Source of the DNA: Alphaproteobacteria bacterium
GTDB lineage: Bacteria > Pseudomonadota > Alphaproteobacteria > Rhodobacterales > Rhodobacteraceae
Direction: 5' to 3'
Assembly: GCA_030429495.1 (NCBI GenBank)
Contig: JAUIFH010000001.1
Location: forward strand, 248,001 to 312,000
Length of the DNA: 64,000 nt
Below the pieces are notes generated by a model. That model was not told the origin of the DNA and made no database searches. It was given only the letters and a program-made list of their open reading frames with translations. Positions within the stretch are counted from its first letter, which is position 1. Each line of letters begins with the position of its first letter. Positions 43,415 to 52,324 of this stretch are shown here, piece by piece. Both the position numbers and the translations under genes were made by a program.

Positions 43415-45507
43415 GGTCCGGAATCCAATAGTCTCGTGGCGATCGCGACGATGTTGTCGGGGCTGGCCGCCTGAATCTCCGCCAACGCCTCCGCGAAGGA
43501 GGCGACGGACTCATCCGTCGGCCTGCGAAAGTCGAAAAGGCTCGATTTCGACAGGATCGCGACGATCTCGCTTTTGCCGAAATCCGATTCCGAGATGCGC
43601 ATCGCCATCAGACGCGGATCTTCCGCGAATTCCCGGATCGAGTGCAGAATGCGAATTCGGCGCACGCCGTTCTCGACCGTTCCGAGCGCGCCGATCCGCT
43701 GCTCGTCAAAATTGATGTTCGGCAGCAGGTTGAAGACCTTCCCGGTATTGTCCACCAGCACGACCCAAAGCGATCCCTCGCTCACATCGGCGGGAGCGTG
43801 GACCTCGACGATCGGGTTCTGGTTGACGTGATATGCACCCGACAGGTTAGCGGCGCCGGTGTCCCCCTGTCCGAACCAGATGGAAAGTGCGCCCGATGGC
43901 GCCGCAGGAAGGACGTTGCGGACCGCGCAGATTTCGGAATTGAGCGTCACGGTCTCGACGCGCAGGCCACGGTCGCCCACCGCGTCGGTCAACCGGGCAC
44001 GCAGGCTTTCGGCGGTTGTCGCCGCGGCCGTCGCGCCGGAAATAAGGATGGTGTCGCCTAGCGCGTAGGACTCACCTTCCGGCACGCCCTGACTGAGCGG
44101 ACCGCAATCGGCGATCTCTCCGAGAATGGACGCCACCTCTGCCGAGGGAAGAACCCGGGGACCCGCCGCGACATCGACGCGAAGTGCGAATCCGTTTGCC
44201 GTTGCCCAGGATGACAGCCGGCGTTCCAGATCGCGCCGCTCCGTTGTGCTTGCAGCGATGCCCGACACGCCAGCTTCCAGCCCGCTCAAGTCGACCCGCC
44301 ATCCCTCGACACCCGCCATCAGCGACAGCAACCCGACCACCGCGCCCGGCCATTTCTCCGACGGCATCCCGCTGGCAAGGGTCAGGGTGTCGGCGGAGGC
44401 GGCCGTGCCGGAGGTTTCGGCGAACGCGGCAGCCAACGTCTTCGCCGTCGGGGTATCGGGCGCGTTGCCGGACAGGCGGGAAGTGCCATCAAGCGCCACC
44501 CCGGCAGCGAACCGGTAGGGGTTGGCGACCGGCGGAGGTTTCGCGAAATATCGGTCGAGCCCCGCGCCGAAATAAAGACCGGCCGCAAGCAGAACGACCG
44601 CCGGGACTGCCAGCCAGCCGACCTTGCGACGCTTCGGCACCGGGTCGGACGCGCCGCGATTCCCTGTGCGCCCCTTCGGCTTTAATGCGAGATCGAGCCG
44701 GGCGACGATCTCGTCGGCAGAGCCGGGCCGGTCGGCGAGCGCTGGTGCTGCCAGCCACTCGATCAGCGCCCGCAGCGGTTCCGGCACGCCTTCGGTATCA
44801 AGCGGCACCTGCTTGCGCCGCACCATCTCGCCCGGTGTCGCCCCGGCGAAGGGCACCGCACCGCGATAGGCGGCCAGAAGCAATGCGCCGAGCGAATAGA
44901 AATCGGACCGCTTTTCGGCCCGGCCCTCAAGCTGTTCCGGCGCGGCGTATTCATACTTCCCGGCAAAATCGTTGCCGACGATCGTGCGTGCGCCAGCGGC
45001 GGTGTCCTTGGCGATGCCGAAGTCGATGATGACCGCCTCTTCCGGGTTGCCGCCGCGCAGGATCACGTTGTCAGGTGACAGATCGCGATGGACGATCCCC
45101 TGCCGGTGCGCCGCGCCCAGGCCCTGCGCCACGCGGTGTGCGACGATCATAAGCTCGCGCGGTTCGATCCGGCGCGCCGCCATCTCTTCGTTCAGCGACG
45201 GCCCGTCTATATAGTCCATCACAAGGAAGACATGCCCCTGATCCGAGCGCGAACATTCGGTATAGCGCACGACCGTGTCGTCGCGGATGTCGCGCATCTG
45301 CTCTTCGCGGCGCATCAGTTCGACATAGTCATCGTTACCGGAGAACTGCGTCGACAGCGCCTTGATCGCAACAACCCGGCCGGTGACCTGATTGCGGGCG
45401 CGGTAGACCTCGCCGGTGCCGCCGCGTCCAAGAACGCCTTCGATCTCGTAAGTGTTGTTCAGAATCTGGCCCCGGCTGAAAATATCGCCAGGAAGTGCGT
45501 CAATCAT
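43411..45507 (-). CDS. ppkA: T6SS membrane serine/threonine kinase (PpkA-like)
   Basis: A 698-residue transmembrane Hanks-type kinase. The cytoplasmic domain (residues 18-275) shows the glycine loop GRGGTGEV at 27-34, AIK with Lys49, HRDLSPDN at 140-147 and DFG at 162-164, followed by APEQ. One transmembrane helix at about 297-314 leads to a periplasmic region that ends in a DUF4384-like domain. PpkA phosphorylates the FHA protein to trigger T6SS assembly. I chose ATG 45507; longer frames upstream run into the divergent promoter. It is the first gene of the minus arm and diverges from clpV. Confidence 0.92.
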   Translation of the reverse strand: MIDALPGDIFSRGQILNNTYEIEGVLGRGGTGEVYRARNQVTGRVVAIKALSTQFSGNDDYVELMRREEQMRDIRDDTVVRYTECSRSDQGHVFLVMDYIDGPSLNEEMAARRIEPRELMIVAHRVAQGLGAAHRQGIVHRDLSPDNVILRGGNPEEAVIIDFGIAKDTAAGARTIVGNDFAGKYEYAAPEQLEGRAEKRSDFYSLGALLLAAYRGAVPFAGATPGEMVRRKQVPLDTEGVPEPLRALIEWLAAPALADRPGSADEIVARLDLALKPKGRTGNRGASDPVPKRRKVGWLAVPAVVLLAAGLYFGAGLDRYFAKPPPVANPYRFAAGVALDGTSRLSGNAPDTPTAKTLAAAFAETSGTAASADTLTLASGMPSEKWPGAVVGLLSLMAGVEGWRVDLSGLEAGVSGIAASTTERRDLERRLSSWATANGFALRVDVAAGPRVLPSAEVASILGEIADCGPLSQGVPEGESYALGDTILISGATAAATTAESLRARLTDAVGDRGLRVETVTLNSEICAVRNVLPAAPSGALSIWFGQGDTGAANLSGAYHVNQNPIVEVHAPADVSEGSLWVVLVDNTGKVFNLLPNINFDEQRIGALGTVENGVRRIRILHSIREFAEDPRLMAMRISESDFGKSEIVAILSKSSLFDFRRPTDESVASFAEALAEIQAASPDNIVAIATRLLDSGP

Positions 45508-45552
45508 CGTCCATTCCCGCGTGGCCGCCCGGGCGGGGCATGTGCAAAACAG

Positions 45553-45567
45553 TCGCTTAAGAAGCGA
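45553..45567. promoter_or_regulatory. Palindrome in the divergent kinase/clpV control region
   Basis: TCGCTT and AAGCGA form perfect 6-base arms around AAG, midway in the 150-base gap between the kinase and clpV. A looser inverted pair, GTGCAAAA at 45542 and TTTTGCAC at 45608, flanks it. It is a reasonable operator for whatever controls both T6SS arms. No cognate regulator is encoded in the cluster. Confidence 0.45.
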
Positions 45568-45657
45568 TTCCAGCTTAAACTGACCTCGGGTAAACGCACC
45601 CACATTTTTTTGCACGACTGACTGAGTTCATTTCATTGACCAAGGGGGGCAGACCCG

Positions 45658-48408
45658 ATGGCCCAGCGCGGCTCTCCCGAGACGATTAAGCGCAAGGAAC
45701 TTGTAGGCAAACTCAACCCGTTGTGCCTGAAGGCTTTTTCTTCAGCGGCACGAACGGCGAAATCGCGCGGCAATCCCTATGTGGAGCTTGTCCATTTCGT
45801 CGCCGAACTGGCGCACTCGGCGCGGTCGGACTTCGAGATTCTGCTGCAATCGGCGGGCGTCGACGAAGCGCGGCTGGAAGGCGACATCGCGCGCGCGATT
45901 GACGCCTTGCCGCATGGCGCAGGCTCGGTCGAGGAGTTTTCCGACCACATCTTCCGCGCCATCCAGGACGCATGGACGTTCGGGTCGCTGGAATTCGGCG
46001 AAGATACGGTGCGGTCTGCCTATCTGCTGCTTGGTGCCCTGAAGACGCCGGTGCTTGAGGGGCTGCTGTTCAAGATCAGTCTGGAATTCGACAAGATCGA
46101 ACCGGATGCGATGGCCGGGCAGTTGTCGGACCTTCTGGAGGAATCCATCGAGGCAACCGCCGCGCCTGCCAAGGACGACAAGCCCAAGGCGCGGCCGGGC
46201 GGGCAATCGGCGCTGGATCAGTACGCGACAAACCTTACCGAGCGCGCCCGTGCGGGCAAGATCGACCCGGTCGTCGGCCGCGACATGGAAATCCGCCAGA
46301 TAATCGACATCCTGATGCGGCGCCGGCAGAACAACCCGATCCTGACGGGCGAGGCCGGGGTGGGCAAGACGGCGGTGGTCGAGGGCTTCGCGCTGAGGCT
46401 TGCGCGCGGCGACGTGCCGCCGCAGTTGCGCGCGGTCGAACTCCACATGCTCGATGTCGGGCTGATGCAGGCGGGGGCCTCGGTGAAGGGCGAATTCGAG
46501 AAGCGGCTGAAGCAGGTCATCGACGAAGTCCAGTCAGCCGACAAGCCGATCATCCTTTTCATCGACGAGGCACATACCCTGATCGGCGCGGGCGGAGCAG
46601 CCGGCACCGGCGATGCCGCCAATCTGTTGAAACCGGCCCTTGCGCGGGGCGAGCTGCGTACCGTTGCGGCGACCACATGGGCCGAGTACAAGGAACATAT
46701 CGAGAAGGACCCCGCGCTCACCCGCCGCTTCCAGGTGGTGAAGGTCGAGGAGCCGTCGGAAGAAGCCGCGATCCGCATGTGCCGGGGCGTCGCGGCGGTT
46801 CTTGAGAAACACCACAAGGTCGAGATCCTCGACGAGGCGATCGAGGCCGCCGTCACGCTGTCGCACCGCTACATCCCTTCTCGCCAACTGCCCGACAAGG
46901 CGATCAGCCTTCTCGACACGTCCTGCGCCCGCGTGGCCGTGTCGCAGCACGCGACCCCAGCCGAGGTCGAGGACATCGAGCGCCGCCAGCAGGCGCTGGA
47001 GATCGAGGCGGGCATCATAGAGCGCGAGGAAGCCATCGGCATCGACGTGGCCGAGCGTCGCGCCGACGTCGAGGCGATGCTGGAAGTGACCGGAAAGGAA
47101 TTTGCCGCCGCGACCGAAAGATGGGAGGCGGAAAAGGCATTGGTCGAGACGATCCTCGACCTGCGCGCACAACTTCGCCGTTCCGGCGCCGAGGTCGATG
47201 AGACCGGCACCACCGGTGACCTGCCGCCCGAGGAGGAAACGGCAGAGACGCCGGACGCGGAAGGCCCCGCGGAAGACGCTCCGCTCGAAGCGCCGCCCAC
47301 GATGCTCAGCCCGGAAGAGCGCGAAAAGGTGCTGACCGAGCTGCGCGCCAGAATGGCCGAACTGACCGAGGCGCAGGGTGAACGCCCGCTGATCCTTCCC
47401 TCGGTCGATCGCAATGCCGTGGCCTCAGTCGTGCAGGATTGGACCGGCATCCCGATGGGACGGATGCTGGCGAGCCAGACCGAACGTGCGCTGGCGCTTG
47501 CGGGCATCCTGTCGGACCGCGTTGTCGGGCAGGACCACGCCATGGGCATGATCGCGAATCGTATCCAGACCTCTTACGCTGGTCTTGGCGCGCCCGAGAA
47601 ACCCATCGGCGTCTTCATGCTTTGCGGCCCCTCCGGCGTCGGCAAGACCGAGACGGCTTTGGCACTCGCCGAGGCGCTTTATGGCGGCGAACAGAACCTC
47701 ATCTCGATCAACATGAGCGAGTTTCAGGAGGCGCACACCGTCTCGACCCTGAAAGGCGCGCCGCCGGGCTATGTCGGATACGGCAAGGGCGGTATCCTGA
47801 CCGAGGCGGTGCGGCGGCGCCCCTATTCTGTCGTGCTTCTGGACGAGGTCGAGAAGGCGCACCCGGACGTGCACGAGATCTTCTTCCAGGTTTTCGACAA
47901 GGGCATGATGGACGACAGCGAGGGCCGGCGGATCGACTTCAAGAACACGCTGATCCTGCTCACCTCCAATGTGGGGTCGGAAGAAATCATGGCGATGACC
48001 GAGGACGGCAAGAGCAAGGCCGATCTTGACGAACTGAACGCCTCGCTCCGCGCGCCGCTTCTCAAGGTTTTCCCGGCGGCACTGCTCGGCCGGGTCGTGA
48101 CGATCCCGTACTATCCGCTTTCCGACGAGATGATCGAAGCTATCGCCGGCCACAAGCTGCGGGGCATCGCCAAGCGGCTCCTGGCGGGCCACGGCGCGGA
48201 ACTTGTCATCGGCGACGGGCTGATGGACCTCGTCAAGACGCGCTGCACCGAGATCGAAAGCGGTGGCCGGATGATCGACGCGATCCTCACCAACACGCTC
48301 TTGCCGGAACTCAGCCGGCAGGTCCTGAACCGGAAGCTTGAGGGCAGCGACCTGACGCGCGTGACGGTCACCGGCGGGCCGGACGGCTTCGGCTATGCGT
48401 TCGAGTAG
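45658..48408 (+). CDS. clpV: T6SS sheath-recycling ATPase ClpV
   Basis: A 916-residue AAA+ protein (TssH) that pulls apart contracted TssBC sheaths. An N-terminal Clp-N domain (about 1-160) is followed by two ATPase modules with Walker A GEAGVGKT from residue 231 and GPSGVGKT from residue 657. The middle coiled-coil domain has an acidic Glu/Pro/Ala insert near 515-555 that is variable in ClpV. ATG 45658 with AAGGGGGG upstream. It heads the right arm, which goes on to the cargo-adaptor and effector genes. Confidence 0.96.
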   Translation: MAQRGSPETIKRKELVGKLNPLCLKAFSSAARTAKSRGNPYVELVHFVAELAHSARSDFEILLQSAGVDEARLEGDIARAIDALPHGAGSVEEFSDHIFRAIQDAWTFGSLEFGEDTVRSAYLLLGALKTPVLEGLLFKISLEFDKIEPDAMAGQLSDLLEESIEATAAPAKDDKPKARPGGQSALDQYATNLTERARAGKIDPVVGRDMEIRQIIDILMRRRQNNPILTGEAGVGKTAVVEGFALRLARGDVPPQLRAVELHMLDVGLMQAGASVKGEFEKRLKQVIDEVQSADKPIILFIDEAHTLIGAGGAAGTGDAANLLKPALARGELRTVAATTWAEYKEHIEKDPALTRRFQVVKVEEPSEEAAIRMCRGVAAVLEKHHKVEILDEAIEAAVTLSHRYIPSRQLPDKAISLLDTSCARVAVSQHATPAEVEDIERRQQALEIEAGIIEREEAIGIDVAERRADVEAMLEVTGKEFAAATERWEAEKALVETILDLRAQLRRSGAEVDETGTTGDLPPEEETAETPDAEGPAEDAPLEAPPTMLSPEEREKVLTELRARMAELTEAQGERPLILPSVDRNAVASVVQDWTGIPMGRMLASQTERALALAGILSDRVVGQDHAMGMIANRIQTSYAGLGAPEKPIGVFMLCGPSGVGKTETALALAEALYGGEQNLISINMSEFQEAHTVSTLKGAPPGYVGYGKGGILTEAVRRRPYSVVLLDEVEKAHPDVHEIFFQVFDKGMMDDSEGRRIDFKNTLILLTSNVGSEEIMAMTEDGKSKADLDELNASLRAPLLKVFPAALLGRVVTIPYYPLSDEMIEAIAGHKLRGIAKRLLAGHGAELVIGDGLMDLVKTRCTEIESGGRMIDAILTNTLLPELSRQVLNRKLEGSDLTRVTVTGGPDGFGYAFE

Positions 48409-48417
48409 GGCCGTGCG

Positions 48418-49506
48418 ATGCGGGTCCTGAACCGTACACCCTATGCCCACCAGTTCACGATGGGCATGGACAAGAAGGGGCGCGAATATCTTTCCTTCGT
48501 GGTCAAGGGCACCTTCGCCTTCCCAGACCGGCTTTCGGATCCGCCCCAGCCTGCCGACGAACAGCGTCCGTTGGTCATGGCGGACGAATACACCGGCGCG
48601 CCCGGCTTTTCCGCGACGCTTTGGGAAACCGACTTTGCCTTCCGCAAGGCGTGCTGCGACGTGGTGCTTCAGGGTGCCGCACACGCGCCCGGCGGAAAAC
48701 CGGCAGAGCGGGTGCGGGTCGGCGTGAAGGTGGGCGACTGGTCCAAGCAGCTCGATGTCGTCGGCCAGCGCGAATGGCGAACCCTCGGCCCGTCGATCGC
48801 CGCGACGAAACCCTATCCCTTCACCCGCCAGCCATTCTCCTACGACACCGCTTTCGGCGGCCCCGACCGCTCTGACCCCGAAGAAAAGGCGCCGCATGTC
48901 TACCGGGACAACCCGGTCGGCATTGGCTTTGCGACGGTGACGAACCAGTCGAAGCTGACGGGCCAGCCGCTTCCGAATACCGAGGCCGTGGGCGATGAAG
49001 TGACCTCGCCCTACGGAAAGTACCGTCCGATGGCCCTCGGCCCGGTCGGGCGCGGCTGGCCGGACCGCGCGCGCTACGGTGGAACCTATGACGAGCATTG
49101 GGAGAAGAACGTCTTCCCCTTCCTCCCCGCCGATTTCGACGAACGCTATTACCAGATGGCGCCGGAGGATCAGCAGATCGGTTTCCCCGCGACCGGCACG
49201 CCGGTGATCCTCGTGAACCTCACGCCGCGCGGGCGCGAGGAGTTTCGTCTGCCCGAAACGCCGCTTCCGCTCCGCGTGTTCCGTGGCCGCGATGTGTGTT
49301 TCGATGCGGTGCCTCGGCCCGATACGCTGATCTTCGACCCCGAGGCGCGGGTCTTCATGTTGGTCTGGCGCATTTCGGTGCCGATGCGGCGTCACATCAC
49401 CGAATTCACCGAAGCCTGGATCGGACGACCCACGCCCGCGATGGAACGCGCCTTTGAGACCGGCAAGCGCTACGCTCGCACCCTCGCCGACGAGGCGGAG
49501 GCATGA
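48418..49506 (+). CDS. DUF2169 protein, T6SS effector adaptor
   Basis: A 362-residue DUF2169 family protein, recognised by VLNRTPYAHQFTMGMDKKG at the start, SYDTAFGG with flanking residues, NPVGIGF and GPVGRGWPDRARYGGTYDE. Members of this family load PAAR- or DUF4150-type effectors onto VgrG. Here it lies nine bases after clpV, overlaps the next gene by ATGA and stands two genes ahead of a DUF4150 protein, exactly the adaptor-effector arrangement. Cytoplasmic; no signal peptide. Confidence 0.9.
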   Translation: MRVLNRTPYAHQFTMGMDKKGREYLSFVVKGTFAFPDRLSDPPQPADEQRPLVMADEYTGAPGFSATLWETDFAFRKACCDVVLQGAAHAPGGKPAERVRVGVKVGDWSKQLDVVGQREWRTLGPSIAATKPYPFTRQPFSYDTAFGGPDRSDPEEKAPHVYRDNPVGIGFATVTNQSKLTGQPLPNTEAVGDEVTSPYGKYRPMALGPVGRGWPDRARYGGTYDEHWEKNVFPFLPADFDERYYQMAPEDQQIGFPATGTPVILVNLTPRGREEFRLPETPLPLRVFRGRDVCFDAVPRPDTLIFDPEARVFMLVWRISVPMRRHITEFTEAWIGRPTPAMERAFETGKRYARTLADEAEA

Positions 49507-50537
49507 GCGCCCAATCCCACATCAGCGCCGCCGGCATGGTCACGGCCGTCGGGCTCGATTGCGCGTCATCCGCCGCTGCGATGCGAGCGCGGCTCGACGG
49601 GTTCGGCGAAACCCGGTTCCTCGGCCTCGCCGGTGACTGGCTGATCGGCGCGCCGGTCCCGCTGCCGCGCAACTGGATCGGCGCCAAGCGGCTTGCCCAT
49701 CTTGCCGCCGGCGCAATGGTCGACATCTTCCGCAAGGTGCCCGAGGCAGAGGCCGGCTGTGCCCTTGTCCTATGCATTGCTGAGGAGGATCGCCCCGGTC
49801 GGCCGATCCGCGACGCGCGGGACTTCGCGAACAGGCTGATGGCGATTACGGGTCTGCCCGAAGGAACGCCCACGCATATCGTCGCGCATGGCCGCCCGTC
49901 CGGCTTTGTCGCGCTCGAAAGAGCGCGCCGGATGATCGCTGAGGGCAGCGCGGAGCATGTCCTCATCCTCGGCGTCGACAGCTATCTGACCACACTTTCC
50001 ATCGCGCATTACATCGCGGAGCAACGGCTGCTCGCCCCCGGAAACGCCAACGGTTTCATCCCCGGAGAGGCTGCCGCCGCCGTCCTTGTCTCGCGCGGCG
50101 GAGCGCTGCGGCTCACTGGTCTCGGCCTCAGCCGGGAAGAGGCGTTCATCTATAACGGGCTGGACGAGGACGGCCTTGACCGGCCCCTGCGTGGCGATGG
50201 CATGACACAGGCCTATGCGGCGGCGATGGAAGAGGCGAATGTCGATCTCGCGCATGTCGAATACCGCATTTCCGACCTCATCGGGGAACAGTTCTGGTTC
50301 AAGCAGACCACGCTTGCGCATCTCAGGCTGGAACGCGGCCGGAGTGCGTTCCAGGACCTGTGGAGCCCTGGCGAGAATGTCGGCAATGTCGGGGCGGCTG
50401 TCGTTCCACTCATGCTCGGGATGGCCCTGACCGCGGTCGAGAAGGGATACACCCCCGGTAGCCCGGTCCTGATCGAAGCCTCTGCCGACGGTGGCGCCTG
50501 CGGTGCGGCAGTACTGCATGAAGTGAGGGCGGCGTGA
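49503..50537 (+). CDS. T6SS-linked beta-ketoacyl-synthase-like protein
   Basis: A 344-residue thiolase-fold protein related to 3-oxoacyl-ACP synthases. The fold is visible in AAGMVTAVGLDCASSAAAMR near the start, FIPGEAAAAVLVSRGG in the middle and NVGNVGAAVVPLMLG near the end. The nucleophilic cysteine region reads LILGVDSYLTTLS, with no cysteine at the expected turn, so condensing activity is doubtful. Proteins like this recur between DUF2169 and DUF4150 genes in T6SS loci; a structural or chaperone role is possible. Its ends overlap both neighbours. Confidence 0.85.
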   Translation: MSAQSHISAAGMVTAVGLDCASSAAAMRARLDGFGETRFLGLAGDWLIGAPVPLPRNWIGAKRLAHLAAGAMVDIFRKVPEAEAGCALVLCIAEEDRPGRPIRDARDFANRLMAITGLPEGTPTHIVAHGRPSGFVALERARRMIAEGSAEHVLILGVDSYLTTLSIAHYIAEQRLLAPGNANGFIPGEAAAAVLVSRGGALRLTGLGLSREEAFIYNGLDEDGLDRPLRGDGMTQAYAAAMEEANVDLAHVEYRISDLIGEQFWFKQTTLAHLRLERGRSAFQDLWSPGENVGNVGAAVVPLMLGMALTAVEKGYTPGSPVLIEASADGGACGAAVLHEVRAA

Positions 50538-51466
50538 TGGGCGACGTCTTCGCAAACGGGCTGGAGGTTTCGGGCAAGGCCGTGCAGGCCCAGACCATAG
50601 CGGCCTTCCCCGACGTGTGCTTCACCCCGCCCGAGAACCCGGCGACCCCGCCCGGCGTGCCGGTTCCCTATCCCAGCTTCGGCATGGGATCGGATACCGA
50701 GAAGGGCACCGGCACCGTCTTCGTGAAGGGCAAGACCGCCAATATCAAGAACAAGTCCGATGAGAGCCGCACCAGCGGAACCGAGGCCGGCTGCGCCGCC
50801 AAGAAGGGCGTCGTCACCTCGAAGAACATGGGCAAGAAGTACTTCAATTCGTGGTCGAACGACGTGAAGTTCGACGGCGAACCGGTGGTGCGCTTCGGCG
50901 ATCTGGCGACCCATAACCACGCCTCGCCCGGCGGGCAGACGCCGCCCTGGAAGGAGATCGCGAAGCTCGACCTTGGCGACGGCAACTGCGTGGCGATCCT
51001 GCGGAGCATCGGGCTGAACATCCATAAGCACGGCCACAAGAAGAAGGCCTGCAACCCGAACAATATCGACCCGCCGCCGCGGCAGTCCGACCACGCCCTT
51101 CAGAACCGCTGCTTTACCAGTGGCGGCCGCACCGGCTACCTGTCGAACTGGCCGAACTACACGGAGTATTCCGCGCCCTGCGTCTGCCTGAACGACGGCA
51201 CATCGCCGACGACGGAACATGGCCGGAAGTCACAGAAGCAGAAGGCCTATGCCAAACGCTGGCGGCGCGGCGGCAAGACCACAGTGAAGTTCGCAACCGT
51301 GAAGAAGAACAACATGGACGCGATGAAAAGCGCCTGCAAACGACTGAAGAACAACGATGCCGCGCTGAAATGCCTTTCGGAAATCCTCGACATCTACTTC
51401 AAGCACGCCGCCGGCGTGTCCACCAAGGCGGAACTCTACGCGATGGATTGCGCCGTACCGGGATGA
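50537..51466 (+). CDS. DUF4150 (PAAR-like) T6SS effector with candidate nuclease domain
   Basis: A 309-residue two-part protein. Residues 1-145 are a DUF4150 PAAR-like tip domain (CFTPPENPATPPGVPVPYP, then THNHASPGG). Residues 170-309 form a Cys- and Lys-rich domain that is not part of DUF4150. It contains QSDHALQN (Asp185, His186), a CVCL cysteine pair and TTEHGRKSQKQ (His228), a spacing that recalls HNH/endonuclease-VII-type toxins. I could not confirm that family. ATG 50537 overlaps the previous stop. The next gene, six bases on, looks like its immunity protein. Confidence 0.78.
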   Translation: MGDVFANGLEVSGKAVQAQTIAAFPDVCFTPPENPATPPGVPVPYPSFGMGSDTEKGTGTVFVKGKTANIKNKSDESRTSGTEAGCAAKKGVVTSKNMGKKYFNSWSNDVKFDGEPVVRFGDLATHNHASPGGQTPPWKEIAKLDLGDGNCVAILRSIGLNIHKHGHKKKACNPNNIDPPPRQSDHALQNRCFTSGGRTGYLSNWPNYTEYSAPCVCLNDGTSPTTEHGRKSQKQKAYAKRWRRGGKTTVKFATVKKNNMDAMKSACKRLKNNDAALKCLSEILDIYFKHAAGVSTKAELYAMDCAVPG

Positions 51467-51472
51467 CCAACG

Positions 51473-52324
51473 ATGGCCAAGGACGATATCACGACGACCG
51501 TCACCCATGTCCAGATCATGGCGCCCGACCGTCTTCGCGCGCTCTTCACCAGCAACGACATCCGCGACAATTACGCGTCCGAGCTGTGTGACATCGACCT
51601 TGCCAGCCCGGCGACGCGCCAGACCCTGCTTGCCCGGTCGGAATGGCTGACGAGCTTCCATAGCCCGGCGCCGGATACGAGCTACGTTTCGCGCTGGGAC
51701 GACCGCGTCTATAGGATCGAGGGCGCGGAGGCGACCGCGATCGACCGCCCCTGCGAGGCGATCACACGCGTCGCGCCCGGTTCCGGGTCGGACATCCTCT
51801 GCACCTGCTACTGGGGCCTTGTCCAGCTTGAGCGCGGCGGCGCGTGGACTTCGCTCGACATGAAGCGGGAGGTTGATCTGTTCGGTGCGCTGGGCGACCG
51901 GGACGGGGCGTTTTACGTCTGCGGCGCCGAGGGGCTGCTTGCCCGCCACGACGGGTCGGCCTGGCGGGTTTTCGACCTGCCGACCGATGTGGATTTCTTC
52001 GGCCTTGCCTGGCACGAGGACGGCGAACTGGTGATCTGTGGCGACGGTCTGATCCTGAAGGGGCAGGGCGAGGAATGGGCCGCCCTCGACGCGCCTGAGG
52101 TGACCTATCATTTCGCGAAACGGTCGGACGACGGTATCTACCTCGCCGGCGGCGACGATGGCCTGTTCCTGCTCAAGGGCGATGCGGTCGACCTCGTCTC
52201 GGACGAGGTTTTTGCCTATCACTGCGACGCGGTCGGCGGTGCGGTCGCGTGCTGCGGTGCGAACCGGGTGCATGTCTTCCGCGATGGCGGACGCATGGAT
52301 ATCGAGTTCGAGGACCTGCTCTAG
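51473..52324 (+). CDS. Beta-propeller-like protein, probable immunity factor
   Basis: A 283-residue acidic protein with no signal peptide. From about residue 75 it shows at least four blade-like repeats of about 40 residues, each with a (V/A)CG- or AGG-type turn, then a G-L-hydrophobic strand and an aromatic or acidic end (AEGLLARHDGSAWRVFD, GDGLILKGQGEEWAALD, DDGLFLLKGDAVDLVS). It follows the DUF4150 effector gene directly and is the last gene of the arm. This is where T6SS immunity genes lie. Function is inferred from position and acidity. Confidence 0.7.
   Translation: MAKDDITTTVTHVQIMAPDRLRALFTSNDIRDNYASELCDIDLASPATRQTLLARSEWLTSFHSPAPDTSYVSRWDDRVYRIEGAEATAIDRPCEAITRVAPGSGSDILCTCYWGLVQLERGGAWTSLDMKREVDLFGALGDRDGAFYVCGAEGLLARHDGSAWRVFDLPTDVDFFGLAWHEDGELVICGDGLILKGQGEEWAALDAPEVTYHFAKRSDDGIYLAGGDDGLFLLKGDAVDLVSDEVFAYHCDAVGGAVACCGANRVHVFRDGGRMDIEFEDLL

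Noticed and set aside
45508-45657. Possible sigma-54 promoter for the T6SS
   Set aside because: I looked for GG-N10-GC type boxes on both strands of the gap and found no convincing match.
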